The notes beneath the pieces were generated by a model. That model was not told the DNA's origin. It saw only the letters and a list, made by a program, of their open reading frames with translations, and did no database searches. Positions 54,358-64,000 of a DNA stretch of 64,000 nucleotides are shown here, piece by piece. The stretch covers positions 1-64,000 of the forward strand of contig NZ_JAUNHL010000004.1 of the NCBI RefSeq assembly GCF_030523955.1, in the 5' to 3' direction. This DNA comes from Neisseria sp. GTDB taxonomy: Bacteria; Pseudomonadota; Gammaproteobacteria; Burkholderiales; Neisseriaceae. Both the position numbers and the translations under genes were made by a program. Each line of letters begins with the position of its first letter. Within the stretch, counting starts at the first letter, position 1.

Positions 54358-54522
54358 GAGACCTTTGCAAAATTCTTTTCGATACCTGAAAACACTTGCG
54401 TCATGCTCGGGCTTGACCCGAGCATCTTTTTGTTTTGAAAGAAAAAGCAGATACTCGGGTCAAGCCCGAGTATGACGAGATATCAATAAAATCAAGATTA
54501 AAAAGTTTTTTGCAAAGGTCTC
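54358..54522. mobile_element. IS-end-bounded relic, copy 2 (165 bp)
   Basis: Begins GAGACCTTTGCAAAATTC and ends TTTTTTGCAAAGGTCTC. Inside are two arms, 54399-54427 and 54450-54478, each holding GCTCGGGCTTGACCCGAG or its complement; each arm is a hairpin and the two arms also pair with each other. Confidence 0.55.
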
Positions 54523-54549
54523 TGCCTGTCTGAATTTTTCAGACAGGCA
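54523..54549 (+). terminator. Inverted DUS pair
   Basis: TGCCTGTCTGAA / TTCAGACAGGCA with a 3-base loop, directly after the relic and before the next gene. Confidence 0.6.
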
Positions 54550-54596
54550 TGGTTCGTGATAAAGTGGGATTTCCTATTCAGATTCAAACCGACACC

Positions 54597-55022
54597 ATGA
54601 TTACCCTTACCACCCTCATCATTGCCGCTGCCGCCGTTATCGGCCTTTTGATACTCTGCTTCGTGCTGCCGCACCCGATCACTTGGCTGATGACGCTGAT
54701 TATGATCGCGCTGACGCTGTTTATCTTGTGGCCGAAATACCAAGGGCAGCAGCAAGCCATGGCGAACGGAGAGATGATCGAGGCCGCCGTATCGGAAGTG
54801 CGCCACTGGAACCGCAAACAAAGCGACACCATTGTCGACCGCTATGAAATCATCGCGCTGGCACCGAACCCGCATACCGGAAAGATGCAAAAATTCGTCA
54901 GCCCGCCGATGTCGGCAGACCCCGCACCATACTTGGGTGATACGGTCAAAGTAAAAGTAGACTGGTCCAATCCGAACGCTTATGTAATGGATGTTTCCTT
55001 TCTGCCCTTCCCGGTGCATTGA
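54597..55022 (+). CDS. Small membrane protein of unknown function
   Basis: 141 residues from ATG 54597. Two membrane helices at about 3-25 and 27-47, then a soluble domain (YEIIALAPNPHTGKMQKFVSPPMS through KVKVDWSNPNAYVMDVSFLP) reminiscent of DUF3592-like proteins. A start at 54549 inside the DUS would add 16 residues; neither has a clear ribosome-binding site. Confidence 0.6.
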   Translation: MITLTTLIIAAAAVIGLLILCFVLPHPITWLMTLIMIALTLFILWPKYQGQQQAMANGEMIEAAVSEVRHWNRKQSDTIVDRYEIIALAPNPHTGKMQKFVSPPMSADPAPYLGDTVKVKVDWSNPNAYVMDVSFLPFPVH

Positions 55023-55077
55023 AACCATCTGCCCCAACCGCCGCTACCCGCCAAGTATGGCGGTTTTTCACAACAAT

Positions 55078-55177
55078 ATGCCTGTCTGAAAGATATATTC
55101 AACTCGCCGCCATACCATATCGTTATAACTCTTATTACTTTTTTCTACTTTCTTCTGCCGGATTTATCACAAATAAT
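55078..55177 (+). promoter_or_regulatory. Aromatic-cluster promoter module, copy 1
   Basis: DUS at 55078, GTTATAACTCTTA at 55122-55134 and TTATCACAAATAAT at 55164-55177. The same three blocks with the same spacing recur before ligJ (56601-56699). The first box contains the palindrome GTTATAAC. Probably the binding region of a shared regulator not encoded here. Confidence 0.6.
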
Positions 55178-55241
55178 CGTTCTAACTAATTGGGGCAAAT
55201 AAAAAAACAACCGCCCTTCCCTCTACAAAAGGAATAGAAAA

Positions 55242-56573
55242 ATGGAACAAACTAAACGCACGGTCAACGTGCAGGGTTTTCTCAACGAAAACCGCTTCTC
55301 CGCCTACCAATGGATGATTTTCATCATCTGTCTGTTAATCGCCTTTTTCGACGGCATGGACACTGCCGCCATCGGCTACATCGCTCCCAGCCTGCTGGAT
55401 GACTGGGGCATCGAGAAAAAAGAGTTGGCACCGGTATTGAGCGCAGCTTTATTCGGTTTGGCCATCGGCGCGGTTGCTTCCGGCCCGATTGCCGACAAAA
55501 TCGGCCGCAAAGTGGTGCTTACCGTATCGGTACTGCTGTTTTCCGCCATGTGCGCCGCATCTTCTTTCTCGCAAGACCTCACCCAAATGACGATTCTGCG
55601 TTTCATCACAGGCTTGGGCTTGGGCGCGGCAATGCCCAATGCGGTTACCCTGCTGGCCGAATACTGTCCCGACCACAAGCGCTCGCTGATTGTAAACACC
55701 ATGTATTGCGGTTTTCCGGTGGGTGCGGCAGCCGGCGGTTTTTTCGCCTCGTGGCTGATTCCCGAATACGGCTGGCGTACTACCCTGCTGTGGTGCGGCT
55801 TACTGCCGCTGGCCTTAGGTGTGCTCATGATTTTCCTGCTGCCTCAATCGGCTACTTATCTCGTGGTGAAAAAGAAGCCGGCCGAGCAAGTACGCAAAAT
55901 CCTGCGCCGCATCAATCCGCATGCCGATTTGGATCATGCTGCTTTTGTGGTCACCGAAAACCAAGCCGCGGCAAAAAGCGATAATCCGATGGCCATGGTA
56001 TTGGGTTCGCACTTTCGCGCCGGTTCGATTTTATTGTGGATCAGCTATTTCAGCGGCCTGATTATTTTCTACGCCATGATCAACTGGATGCCGGTATTGT
56101 TCCGCGAAGCCAATATGCCTCCCGAACTCGGCCCCCGCATCTCCGGCCTGTTTGCACTGGGCGGTTTGGGCGCGATTGCCAGCGGCTGGCTGATGGACCG
56201 CTTTAACGGCAACAAACTGATCTCCTTGCTCTCTTTCCTCACCGCTGTATCGGTAGCCTTTATCGGCTGGTCGCTCGGCCAAGGCTTGGGCATGCTGATT
56301 GCCGTGGTACTGTTTGCCGGCGTGATGCAAAACACCGCGCAAACCTCGCTGCCGGCTTTGGCCGCCAAGTTCTACCCCACCGAATGCCGAACCACCGGCG
56401 TATCGTGGATGTTGGGCATCGGCCGTTTGGGTGCGATTGCCGGCACCTTCCTCACCGGCCAGCTGCTGGCTTGGCAGCTCGATTACGTCACCATTTTCGT
56501 GATTCTGGCGATTCCCTCGCTGGTACTGACCGCCGCCTTGTTACTGAAACAGAAACTGTACGGCGACAGCTAA
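55242..56573 (+). CDS. Aromatic acid:H+ symporter (PcaK / PmdK-like)
   Basis: 443 residues, MFS family AAHS, twelve helices. The signature FFDGMDTAAIGYIAPSL (about 35-51) and the loop GPIADKIGRKVVL (about 80-92) are characteristic. Expected to import 4-hydroxybenzoate and/or protocatechuate. AAGGA precedes the ATG. First gene of the aromatic cluster; a separate promoter module precedes the next gene, so the cluster may be two transcripts. Confidence 0.88.
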   Translation: MEQTKRTVNVQGFLNENRFSAYQWMIFIICLLIAFFDGMDTAAIGYIAPSLLDDWGIEKKELAPVLSAALFGLAIGAVASGPIADKIGRKVVLTVSVLLFSAMCAASSFSQDLTQMTILRFITGLGLGAAMPNAVTLLAEYCPDHKRSLIVNTMYCGFPVGAAAGGFFASWLIPEYGWRTTLLWCGLLPLALGVLMIFLLPQSATYLVVKKKPAEQVRKILRRINPHADLDHAAFVVTENQAAAKSDNPMAMVLGSHFRAGSILLWISYFSGLIIFYAMINWMPVLFREANMPPELGPRISGLFALGGLGAIASGWLMDRFNGNKLISLLSFLTAVSVAFIGWSLGQGLGMLIAVVLFAGVMQNTAQTSLPALAAKFYPTECRTTGVSWMLGIGRLGAIAGTFLTGQLLAWQLDYVTIFVILAIPSLVLTAALLLKQKLYGDS

Positions 56574-56600
56574 ACCCACCCGATACCCTGTTGCGCTGTT

Positions 56601-56699
56601 ATGCCTGTCTGAAAAGCATTCAGCGCTTCAGCCATACATTTTTGTTATAACTCTTAGTACGGATTGCCGCTGTTTTCTTATCCGCTTATCACCAATAAT
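56601..56699 (+). promoter_or_regulatory. Aromatic-cluster promoter module, copy 2
   Basis: DUS at 56601, GTTATAACTCTTA at 56644-56656 and TTATCACCAATAAT at 56686-56699; both boxes are 42 bases apart (first base to first base), as in copy 1. Confidence 0.6.
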
Positions 56700-56793
56700 A
56701 AGCCCATATTTTCTTGAAAGAATTCAGCCGCACCGCTTCTTTCGAGCTAGCCGCAATCCCGAATATCTATCCAGAGAAAACAGGAGAACGAAC

Positions 56794-57825
56794 ATGAGCC
56801 TGATTATCGACTGCCACGGCCACTACACCACCGCGCCGCCTTCGCTGGAAGCCTGGCGCAACAAACAGATTGCCGCCATCGGCAACCCCGCGCAAATGCC
56901 CAAAGCATCCGAATTGCACATCAGCGACGACGAATTGCGCGAAACCATCGAAAACAACCAATTGCGCCTGATGAAAGAGCGCGGCGCCGACATCACATTG
57001 TTTTCTCCGCGCGCCAGCTTTATGGCGCACCACATCGGCGATTTCGAAGTTTCTTCTGCTTGGGCGGCGATTTGCAACGAATTGTGCTACCGTGTATCAC
57101 AGCTGTTTCCCGAGCATTTCGTGCCGGTGGCGATGCTGCCGCAAAGCCCGGGCGTACCCGTCGAAACCTGCATTCCCGAGTTGGAACGCTGTGTCAACGA
57201 ATACGGCAACGTCGGCATCAACCTCAACCCCGATCCTTCCGGCGGCCATTGGACTTCGCCGCCGCTGACCGATAAATATTGGTATCCGATTTACGAAAAA
57301 ATGGTGGAATACGACATCCCCGCCATGATTCACGTTTCCACCAGCTGCAACCACTGCTTCCACACCACCGGCGCGCATTATCTGAACGCCGACACCACCG
57401 CTTTCATGCAGTTGCTGCAAGGCGATTTGTTCCGCGACTTCCCCACTCTGCGCTTTTTGATTCCGCACGGCGGCGGCGCGGTGCCCTACCATTGGGGGCG
57501 TTTCCGCGGCTTGGCGATGGTGTTGAAAAAACCCGAGTTGGAAGAGCACTTGCTCAATAATATTTTCTTCGACACCTGCGTTTACCACCAGCCCGGTATC
57601 GATTTGCTGCTGGACGTGATTCCGAACAAAAACATTCTGTTTGCCTCGGAAATGATCGGCGCCGTGCGCGACATCGATCCGCGTACCGGTTTTTACTTCG
57701 ACGACACCAAGCGCTACATCGAAGCGGCCGATCTGAACGATGCCGAAAAACACCAAATCTACGAAGGCAACGCCCGCCGTGTGTTCCCGCGGCTCGATGC
57801 CCGTCTGAAAGCGAAAGGACTGTAA
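56794..57825 (+). CDS. ligJ: 4-oxalomesaconate hydratase
   Basis: Hydrates 4-oxalomesaconate to 4-carboxy-4-hydroxy-2-oxoadipate in the protocatechuate 4,5-cleavage pathway. 343 residues of the amidohydrolase fold, LigJ type (unrelated to Pseudomonas GalB). Metal-binding HxH at DCHGHYTT, plus IHVSTSCNHCFH and PHGGGAVPYHWGRF. CAGGAG precedes the ATG. The aldolase gene follows after three bases. Identity is strengthened by the complete pathway around it. Confidence 0.92.
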   Translation: MSLIIDCHGHYTTAPPSLEAWRNKQIAAIGNPAQMPKASELHISDDELRETIENNQLRLMKERGADITLFSPRASFMAHHIGDFEVSSAWAAICNELCYRVSQLFPEHFVPVAMLPQSPGVPVETCIPELERCVNEYGNVGINLNPDPSGGHWTSPPLTDKYWYPIYEKMVEYDIPAMIHVSTSCNHCFHTTGAHYLNADTTAFMQLLQGDLFRDFPTLRFLIPHGGGAVPYHWGRFRGLAMVLKKPELEEHLLNNIFFDTCVYHQPGIDLLLDVIPNKNILFASEMIGAVRDIDPRTGFYFDDTKRYIEAADLNDAEKHQIYEGNARRVFPRLDARLKAKGL

Positions 57826-57828
57826 ACC

Positions 57829-58527
57829 ATGACTGAAGTGTATTTAAACCAATTGGGCGTGGTGAAACGCAACATTAAACGCGCCGACCCGGCGGCAGTA
57901 GAAAAACTGTCGCGCTTCGGCAGCGCCACCATCCACGAAGCAATGGGGCGCATCGGCCTGATGAAACCCTATATGCGCCCGATTTACCCGAGCGCCAAAA
58001 TCTGCGGCACCGCCGTTACCATTCTGCTGCAACCGGGCGACAACTGGATGATGCACGTGGCCGCCGAACAATTGCAAGCGGGCGACGTGGCCGTGGCCGC
58101 CTGCACCAGCGACAATGCCGACGGCTTTTTCGGCGACCTGTTGGCCACTTCGTTCAAAGCCCGCGGTGCCAAAGGTTTGATTATCGACGGCGGCGTGCGT
58201 GACGTGGCCGATCTCACCGAAATGGAATTCCCCGTGTTCAGCAAAGCCATCCATGCCAAAGGCACGATTAAGGCGACTTTAGGTTCGGTAAACGTACCCG
58301 TCGTCTGCGCCGGCGCCTTGGTGAACCCCGGTGATGTGGTGATTGCCGACATCGACGGCGTGGTGGTGGTACCCGCCGAGCGCGCCATGGAAATCGCCGA
58401 CAAAGCCGAAGCGCGCGAAGCCAACGAAGCGGGTAAGCGCGAAATCTTCGCCGCCGGCACACTGGGCTTGGATTATTACAGTATGCGCGAAGGCTTGGAA
58501 AAAGCCGGCTTGAAGTATATCGATTAA
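57829..58527 (+). CDS. ligK: 4-carboxy-4-hydroxy-2-oxoadipate aldolase
   Basis: Splits the hydration product to pyruvate and oxaloacetate, last step of the pathway. 232 residues, RraA-like class II aldolase fold (LigK / PmdF / ProA). Substrate and metal segment [12 protein letters not shown] (about 122-133); [10 protein letters not shown] is typical. GGA of GAAAGGACTG precedes the ATG. Confidence 0.92.
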   Translation: MTEVYLNQLGVVKRNIKRADPAAVEKLSRFGSATIHEAMGRIGLMKPYMRPIYPSAKICGTAVTILLQPGDNWMMHVAAEQLQAGDVAVAACTSDNADGFFGDLLATSFKARGAKGLIIDGGVRDVADLTEMEFPVFSKAIHAKGTIKATLGSVNVPVVCAGALVNPGDVVIADIDGVVVVPAERAMEIADKAEAREANEAGKREIFAAGTLGLDYYSMREGLEKAGLKYID

Positions 58528-58553
58528 ACGATATTCACCCGTCCAAACGACAG

Positions 58554-58579
58554 CCTTCAAGCTTGGCGAAGCTTGAAGG
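58554..58579. terminator. Perfect hairpin between ligK and pobA
   Basis: CCTTCAAGCTT and AAGCTTGAAGG form an 11-bp stem with loop GGCG. No T tract follows (a DUS does instead), so it may be an RNA-processing or stability element rather than a terminator. Confidence 0.5.
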
Positions 58580-58649
58580 CCTGTCTGAAAACATGATACT
58601 CAAAACAAAACGTTTAACATTTACACCGTAAAATCCGCCGAAACAGTGA

Positions 58650-59867
<1,218 letters not shown>

Positions 59868-59920
59868 CCAAGCAAACAACAGCATAAGGCCTGTCTGAAA
59901 AACAAACCAAAGGAGAATTT

Positions 59921-60841
59921 ATGAGTCACTTTGAAAAAACACCCGGCTGGCTGGATTTTTATCCAAATCCATCCAAACCACGCCTATCCCTGCCCGCAGG
60001 CGCAGTAGATGCGCATTGCCACGTCTTCGGCCCCGGCGATGTGTTCCCCTATGCCCCCGAGCGCAAATACACGCCTTGCGATGCCTCTAAAGAACAATTG
60101 TTCGCCCTGCGCGACCATTTGGGCTTTGCCCGCAACGTGATCGTGCAGGCCACCTGCCACGGCGCCGACAACCGCGCACTGGTGGACGCGCTGCAAAGTG
60201 CCGGCAAACTGGCACGCGGCGTCGCCACGGTAAAACGCGACATTTCCGACGAAGAATTGCAAAAGCTGCATGATGCCGGGGTACGCGGCGTACGTTTTAA
60301 TTTTGTCAAACGGCTGGTGGATTTCACCCCCAAAGAAGAATTGATGGAAATCGCCGGACGCATCGCACCCTTGGGCTGGCATATCGTGGTGTATTTCGAA
60401 GCCGCCGACCTGCCCGAGTTGTGGGACTTCTTCACCAATCTGCCGACCACCGTAGTGGTGGACCACATGGGACGGCCGGATGTTTCCAAACCGGTAGACG
60501 GCGAAGAATTCAATTTGTTTGTCAAACTGATGGCTGAACACCCCAACGTATGGAGCAAACTCTCCTGCCCCGAGCGCTTAAGCATCAGCGGCCCGCCGGC
60601 GCTAAACGGCGAACAGCATGCCTACACCGATGTGGTACCCTTCGCCCGCCGCCTGATGGAACAATTCCCCGATCGCGTCCTGTTCGGCACCGACTGGCCA
60701 CACCCCAACTTAAAAGACCACATGCCCGACGACGGCCTGCTGGTAGATTATCTGGCGCAAATCGCCACCACGCCGCAACAATTGCAACAGATTCTGGTCG
60801 ACAACCCGATGCGGCTTTATTGGCCGGAAGAAGTAAAATAA
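59921..60841 (+). CDS. ligI: 2-pyrone-4,6-dicarboxylate lactonase
   Basis: Opens 2-pyrone-4,6-dicarboxylate to 4-oxalomesaconate. 306 residues, amidohydrolase fold, LigI type. VDAHCHVFGP (about 28-37), VDHMGRPDV and LFGTDWPHPN carry the typical active-site His and Asp residues. AAAGGAG precedes the ATG; a DUS lies in the 53-base gap after pobA. Confidence 0.93.
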   Translation: MSHFEKTPGWLDFYPNPSKPRLSLPAGAVDAHCHVFGPGDVFPYAPERKYTPCDASKEQLFALRDHLGFARNVIVQATCHGADNRALVDALQSAGKLARGVATVKRDISDEELQKLHDAGVRGVRFNFVKRLVDFTPKEELMEIAGRIAPLGWHIVVYFEAADLPELWDFFTNLPTTVVVDHMGRPDVSKPVDGEEFNLFVKLMAEHPNVWSKLSCPERLSISGPPALNGEQHAYTDVVPFARRLMEQFPDRVLFGTDWPHPNLKDHMPDDGLLVDYLAQIATTPQQLQQILVDNPMRLYWPEEVK

Positions 60842-60847
60842 GCCATA

Positions 60848-60892
60848 TTTTTCAGACAGGCATTGCATCCGCGCCATGCCTGTCTGAAAAGC
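60848..60892. repeat. Inverted DUS pair, reverse copy first
   Basis: TTTTTCAGACAGGCAT then ATGCCTGTCTGAAAA; the order is opposite to the usual terminator pairs. Still able to pair, but without a downstream T run, inside the lig operon. Confidence 0.55.
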
Positions 60893-60921
60893 CACTAAGA
60901 TGAAATCAGAGGAGTATTCTC

Positions 60922-61314
60922 ATGGCAATCGACAAACCTTATAAAGACATCCCCGGCACCATCATTTTCGATTCCGAACAAGCCAGCAAAGGCTATCACC
61001 TCAACCAGTTCTGCATGTCGCTGATGAAACCGGAAAACCGCGAGCGCTTCAAAGCCGACGAGCGCGCCTATCTCGACGAATGGCCGATGAGCGAAGAGCA
61101 AAAGCAAGCAGTCATGAGCCGCGACTTAAACCGCTGCATGGCCTTGGGCGGCAACATCTACGTGCTGGCCAAAATCGGCGCCACCGACGGCCTGACCTTC
61201 CAGCAGATGGCCGGCAGCATGACCGGCATGAGCGAGCAAGAATACCGCGACATGATGATCAACGGCGGCCGCAATATCGAAGGCAACCGCTACCTGCACG
61301 AGCAGAAAAAATAA
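60922..61314 (+). CDS. ligA: Protocatechuate 4,5-dioxygenase alpha subunit
   Basis: Small subunit of the LigAB extradiol dioxygenase. 130 residues; the all-helical fold forms a lid on the LigB active site (YHLNQFCMSLMKPENRERFKADE, LGGNIYVLAKIGATDG). AGAGGAG precedes the ATG. ligB starts 24 bases later. Confidence 0.94.
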   Translation: MAIDKPYKDIPGTIIFDSEQASKGYHLNQFCMSLMKPENRERFKADERAYLDEWPMSEEQKQAVMSRDLNRCMALGGNIYVLAKIGATDGLTFQQMAGSMTGMSEQEYRDMMINGGRNIEGNRYLHEQKK

Positions 61315-61337
61315 AGCCTGTCTGAAAGGAAAACCTC

Positions 61338-62192
61338 ATGGCAAAAATTACCGCAAGCGTTTATACCTCGCACATCCCCGCCATCGGCGTGGCCTGGGAT
61401 TTGGATAAAACCGCAGAAGACTACTGGAAACCGGTATTCGCCGGTTACGAATACAGCAAACAATGGCAAAAAGAAAACCAGCCCGACGTGGTGATTCTGG
61501 TGTATAACGACCACACCAACAACTTCGGCTTCGACCTGATTCCCACCTTTGCCTTGGGCATGAACCAAGAATTCATCCCCTGCGACGAAGGCTGGGGCCC
61601 CCGCCCGATTCCGAACGTACCCGGCGATCAGGCATTTGCCTCACATCTGGCGCATTCGGTTATCGAACAGGGCTTTGATCTCACTTTATGCTACGAGCTG
61701 GGCGTTGACCACGGCTTAACCGTACCGATGACGCTGATGTTCGGCGACGTCGATCCTTGGCCGGTAAAAGTGATTCCGCTGCATGTTAATGTCGTACAAT
61801 ACCCAGTACCCAGCGGACAACGCTGTTACGATTTGGGCCGCGCCATCCGCAAAGCAGTGGAAAGCTACGACGAAGACATCAACGTCCACATCTGGGGCAC
61901 AGGCGGCATGAGCCACCAACTGCAAGGTCCGCGCGCCGGCTTAATCAATAAAGAATGGGACAATCAATTTCTCGATGATTTGATTGCCGATCCGAAAACG
62001 CTGGCGCAAAAACCGCATATCGAATACGTACGCGAAGCCGGCTCCGAAGGCATCGAACTGGTGATGTGGCTGATCGCCCGCGCCGCCATGTGCGAAGAAG
62101 GCCAAGAGCCCATCGTTAAACACCGCTTCTATCATGTGCCCGCCTCCAATACCGCGGTCGGCCACCTGATACTGGAAGCCCCCGCAGAATAA
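61338..62192 (+). CDS. ligB: Protocatechuate 4,5-dioxygenase beta subunit
   Basis: Catalytic subunit, class III extradiol dioxygenase with non-haem Fe(II), cleaving protocatechuate to 4-carboxy-2-hydroxymuconate-6-semialdehyde. 284 residues. The iron ligands His12, His59 and Glu240 correspond to His12, His61 and Glu242 of Sphingobium LigB. GAAAGGA directly behind a DUS core (61315-61326) is the ribosome-binding site. Confidence 0.95.
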   Translation: MAKITASVYTSHIPAIGVAWDLDKTAEDYWKPVFAGYEYSKQWQKENQPDVVILVYNDHTNNFGFDLIPTFALGMNQEFIPCDEGWGPRPIPNVPGDQAFASHLAHSVIEQGFDLTLCYELGVDHGLTVPMTLMFGDVDPWPVKVIPLHVNVVQYPVPSGQRCYDLGRAIRKAVESYDEDINVHIWGTGGMSHQLQGPRAGLINKEWDNQFLDDLIADPKTLAQKPHIEYVREAGSEGIELVMWLIARAAMCEEGQEPIVKHRFYHVPASNTAVGHLILEAPAE

Positions 62193-62221
62193 TCCGACTT
62201 TTCTCTCAAACAGGAGTATTT

Positions 62222-63175
62222 ATGAAAACCATCAAAGTAGCCCTCGCCGGTGCCGGCGCTTTCGGCGAAAAACACCTCGACGGCATCAAAAACATCCCTG
62301 ATGTAGAAGTCATCGCCCTGATCGGCCGCGACATGGCCAAAACCCAAGCCGTTGCCGACAAATACGGCATCGGTTTCGTTACCGACGATTTGGCTGCCGC
62401 CTTGGCTCTTCCCGAATTGGATGCCGTGATCCTGTGCACTCCCACCCAAATGCACGCCGCGCAAACCCTGCAATGCCTGCGCGCCGGCAAACACGTACAA
62501 GTGGAAATTCCGCTGGCCGACTCTTGGGCAGATGCCGAAGAAGTACTGAAAGTACAAAAAGAAACCGGCCTCGTCGCCATGGTCGGCCACACCCGCCGCT
62601 TCAATCCCAGCCACCAATGGGTACACAACAAAATCACCGCGGGTGAATTGAATATCCAGCAAATGGACGTTCAAACCTACTTCTTCCGCCGCACCAACAC
62701 CAACGCCAAGGGCGAACCGCGTTCTTGGACCGACCATTTGCTGTGGCACCACGCCGCGCATACCGTTGATCTGTTCCAATACCAAACCGGCAGCAAAGTG
62801 GTGAAAGCCAACGCCATCCAAGGCCCGATTCACCCGGTATTGGGCATCGCCATGGATATGTCCATCCAATTGCAAGCCGAAAACGGCGCCATCTGCACCC
62901 TGTCGCTGTCATTCAATAACGACGGCCCGCTCGGTACCTTCTTCCGCTATATCTGCGACAACGGCACCTACATCGCCCGTTACGACGACTTGGTGAACGG
63001 CAAGGAAGAACCGATAGACGTGAGCAAAGTGGCCGTTTCCATGAACGGCATCGAATTGCAAGACCGCGAATTCTTCGCCGCCATCCGCGAAGGCCGACAA
63101 CCCAATTCCAGCGTCGAGAGCGTCATCAACTGCTACAAAGTATTAGGCGAACTGGAAAAACAACTGGAAGGCTAA
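62222..63175 (+). CDS. ligC: 4-carboxy-2-hydroxymuconate-6-semialdehyde dehydrogenase
   Basis: NAD(P)-dependent oxidation of the ring-cleavage product (as its hemiacetal) to 2-pyrone-4,6-dicarboxylate. 317 residues, Gfo/Idh/MocA fold: Rossmann motif AGAGAFGEKH (about 10-19), then CTPTQMHAAQTL and VGHTRRFNPSHQW. CAGGAG precedes the ATG. Last gene of the lig operon; a DUS terminator follows. Confidence 0.93.
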   Translation: MKTIKVALAGAGAFGEKHLDGIKNIPDVEVIALIGRDMAKTQAVADKYGIGFVTDDLAAALALPELDAVILCTPTQMHAAQTLQCLRAGKHVQVEIPLADSWADAEEVLKVQKETGLVAMVGHTRRFNPSHQWVHNKITAGELNIQQMDVQTYFFRRTNTNAKGEPRSWTDHLLWHHAAHTVDLFQYQTGSKVVKANAIQGPIHPVLGIAMDMSIQLQAENGAICTLSLSFNNDGPLGTFFRYICDNGTYIARYDDLVNGKEEPIDVSKVAVSMNGIELQDREFFAAIREGRQPNSSVESVINCYKVLGELEKQLEG

Positions 63176-63195
63176 ATCACGGCAGCAAACGACCA

Positions 63196-63227
63196 ATGCC
63201 TGTCTGAAAAAGTTTTCAGACAGGCAT
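63196..63227 (+). terminator. Inverted DUS pair, lig operon terminator
   Basis: ATGCCTGTCTGAAAA and TTTTCAGACAGGCAT, 2-base loop, 20 bases behind ligC. Confidence 0.75.
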
Positions 63228-63339
63228 TTGTTGCTGAAATCTTTGTTCAGTAAACTTTGAAAATACCCACGGTTTAGCCCACACCGTTTCTTTCCATCAT
63301 ATGCCTGTCTGAAAACTTCACCCCAAAAAAGGAGCCCCT

Positions 63340-64000
63340 ATGAACACCCGCCCTCTTGCCGGACAACACGTCAACCCCATCGGCCTGGGCTGCATGAACC
63401 TCAGCCACGCCTACGGCATCCCGCCCGATGAAAACACCGCCATCCAACTGTTGCAACACGCCGTCGATCTTGGCTGCAACCATTTCGATACCGCCACCCT
63501 CTACGGCTTTGGTGCCAACGAAAGCCTGGTCGGCAAAGCGCTCAAACCCTTTCGCAACCGAATTTTCCTCGCCAGCAAATGCGGTATGGGCGGCGTAAAC
63601 GGCCAGCGCGTGATCGACGGCCGCCCCGAAACCCTGCTGCGTCAGGCCGACGAATCTCTGCAACGCCTGCAAACCGACGTGATCGACCTTTATTACCTGC
63701 ACCGCTGGGATAAAAACGTGCCGATCGAAGAGAGCGTAGGCGCACTTTCCCGCCTGGTTGAAGAAGGCAAAATCCGTGCCATCGGCCTGTCTGAAGTATC
63801 CGCCGCCACGCTCGAAAAAGCCCACTCCGTCCACCCGATTGCCGCCGTACAAACCGAATATTCGCTGTGGACGCGCAATCCCGAAATCGGCATATTGGCC
63901 AAAACCCGCAAACTGGGCGCCGCCTTCGTCGCTTTCAGCCCGCTTGGCCGCGGCTACCTCGGCGGCCACTTAAACGACATTACCGAACTGGCCGAAAAAG
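63340..64000 (+). CDS. Aldo/keto reductase (5' part, runs off the window)
   Basis: The 220 codons visible begin at ATG 63340 behind AAGGAG and stay open to the edge. Aldo/keto reductase family: N-terminal GLGCMNLSH, the catalytic Asp-Tyr pair in FDTATLYGFGANE (about 49-61), then the lysine in FLASKCG and histidine in YYLHRWD, and later QTEYSLWTRNPE. It resembles AKR13-like reductases. Separated from ligC by a terminator, so probably not part of the pathway. A DUS variant is translated as GLSEV. Confidence 0.85.
   Translation, partial: MNTRPLAGQHVNPIGLGCMNLSHAYGIPPDENTAIQLLQHAVDLGCNHFDTATLYGFGANESLVGKALKPFRNRIFLASKCGMGGVNGQRVIDGRPETLLRQADESLQRLQTDVIDLYYLHRWDKNVPIEESVGALSRLVEEGKIRAIGLSEVSAATLEKAHSVHPIAAVQTEYSLWTRNPEIGILAKTRKLGAAFVAFSPLGRGYLGGHLNDITELAEK

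Overview
The window is chromosomal DNA of a Neisseria-like betaproteobacterium. The DNA uptake sequence (DUS) used throughout is (A)TGCCTGTCTGAA(A), not the ATGCCGTCTGAA of the pathogenic species. From memory this is the TG-wadDUS dialect of the N. wadsworthii / N. shayeganii group. By eye there are about 45-50 copies, most of them inverted pairs acting as terminators. Correia-type repeats, the mtrR-mtrCDE locus, the minCDE-oxyR operon and close MnmE, RimP and SspA matches also fit Neisseriaceae. I cannot name the species.

Layout: thiC under a TPP riboswitch (1-2147); two Correia-like repeats (2154-2560); a 1165-residue RTX / beta-helix secreted protein (2616-6113, -); rne (-) divergent from rluC, SDR, maf, HAD phosphatase, S49 protease and pyrD (6596-15673); a small membrane protein, then sspA-sspB (15849-17452); serC (-); rimP-nusA-infB (19336-24118) behind a leader that contains an apparent intrinsic terminator; the mtrCDE efflux operon (-) divergent from mtrR (24650-31536); uspA, a thioesterase, a TerB-like protein and xerC (31633-33991); an iron alcohol dehydrogenase, amylosucrase, an SLC45-type sugar carrier and a LacI regulator (34099-40943); mnmE, thiO and two small lipoproteins (41478-44960); terC; minC-minD-minE-oxyR (46566-49433); a membrane protein, fadL, pyrB-pyrI and two unknown membrane proteins (49620-55022).

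The last 9 kb (55242-63175) holds a complete protocatechuate 4,5-cleavage pathway: an aromatic-acid carrier, ligJ, ligK, pobA, ligI, ligA, ligB and ligC. Together they would import 4-hydroxybenzoate, hydroxylate it to protocatechuate, open the ring at the meta position and yield pyruvate plus oxaloacetate. The order resembles Comamonas pmdKEFDABC with pobA inserted between the aldolase and lactonase genes. An aldo/keto reductase gene runs off the right edge.

Repeats are prominent: six Correia-like elements in three size classes, a pair of TA-flanked miniature elements with 19-bp ends, a 131-bp nested-hairpin element with TATA ends, and relics carrying IS-like ends. The observations I rate highest are the duplicated promoter module in front of the carrier gene and ligJ, the leader terminator of the nusA operon, the new-looking MITE family, and the RTX/beta-helix protein. 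I found no tRNA, rRNA, CRISPR array or intact transposase gene.
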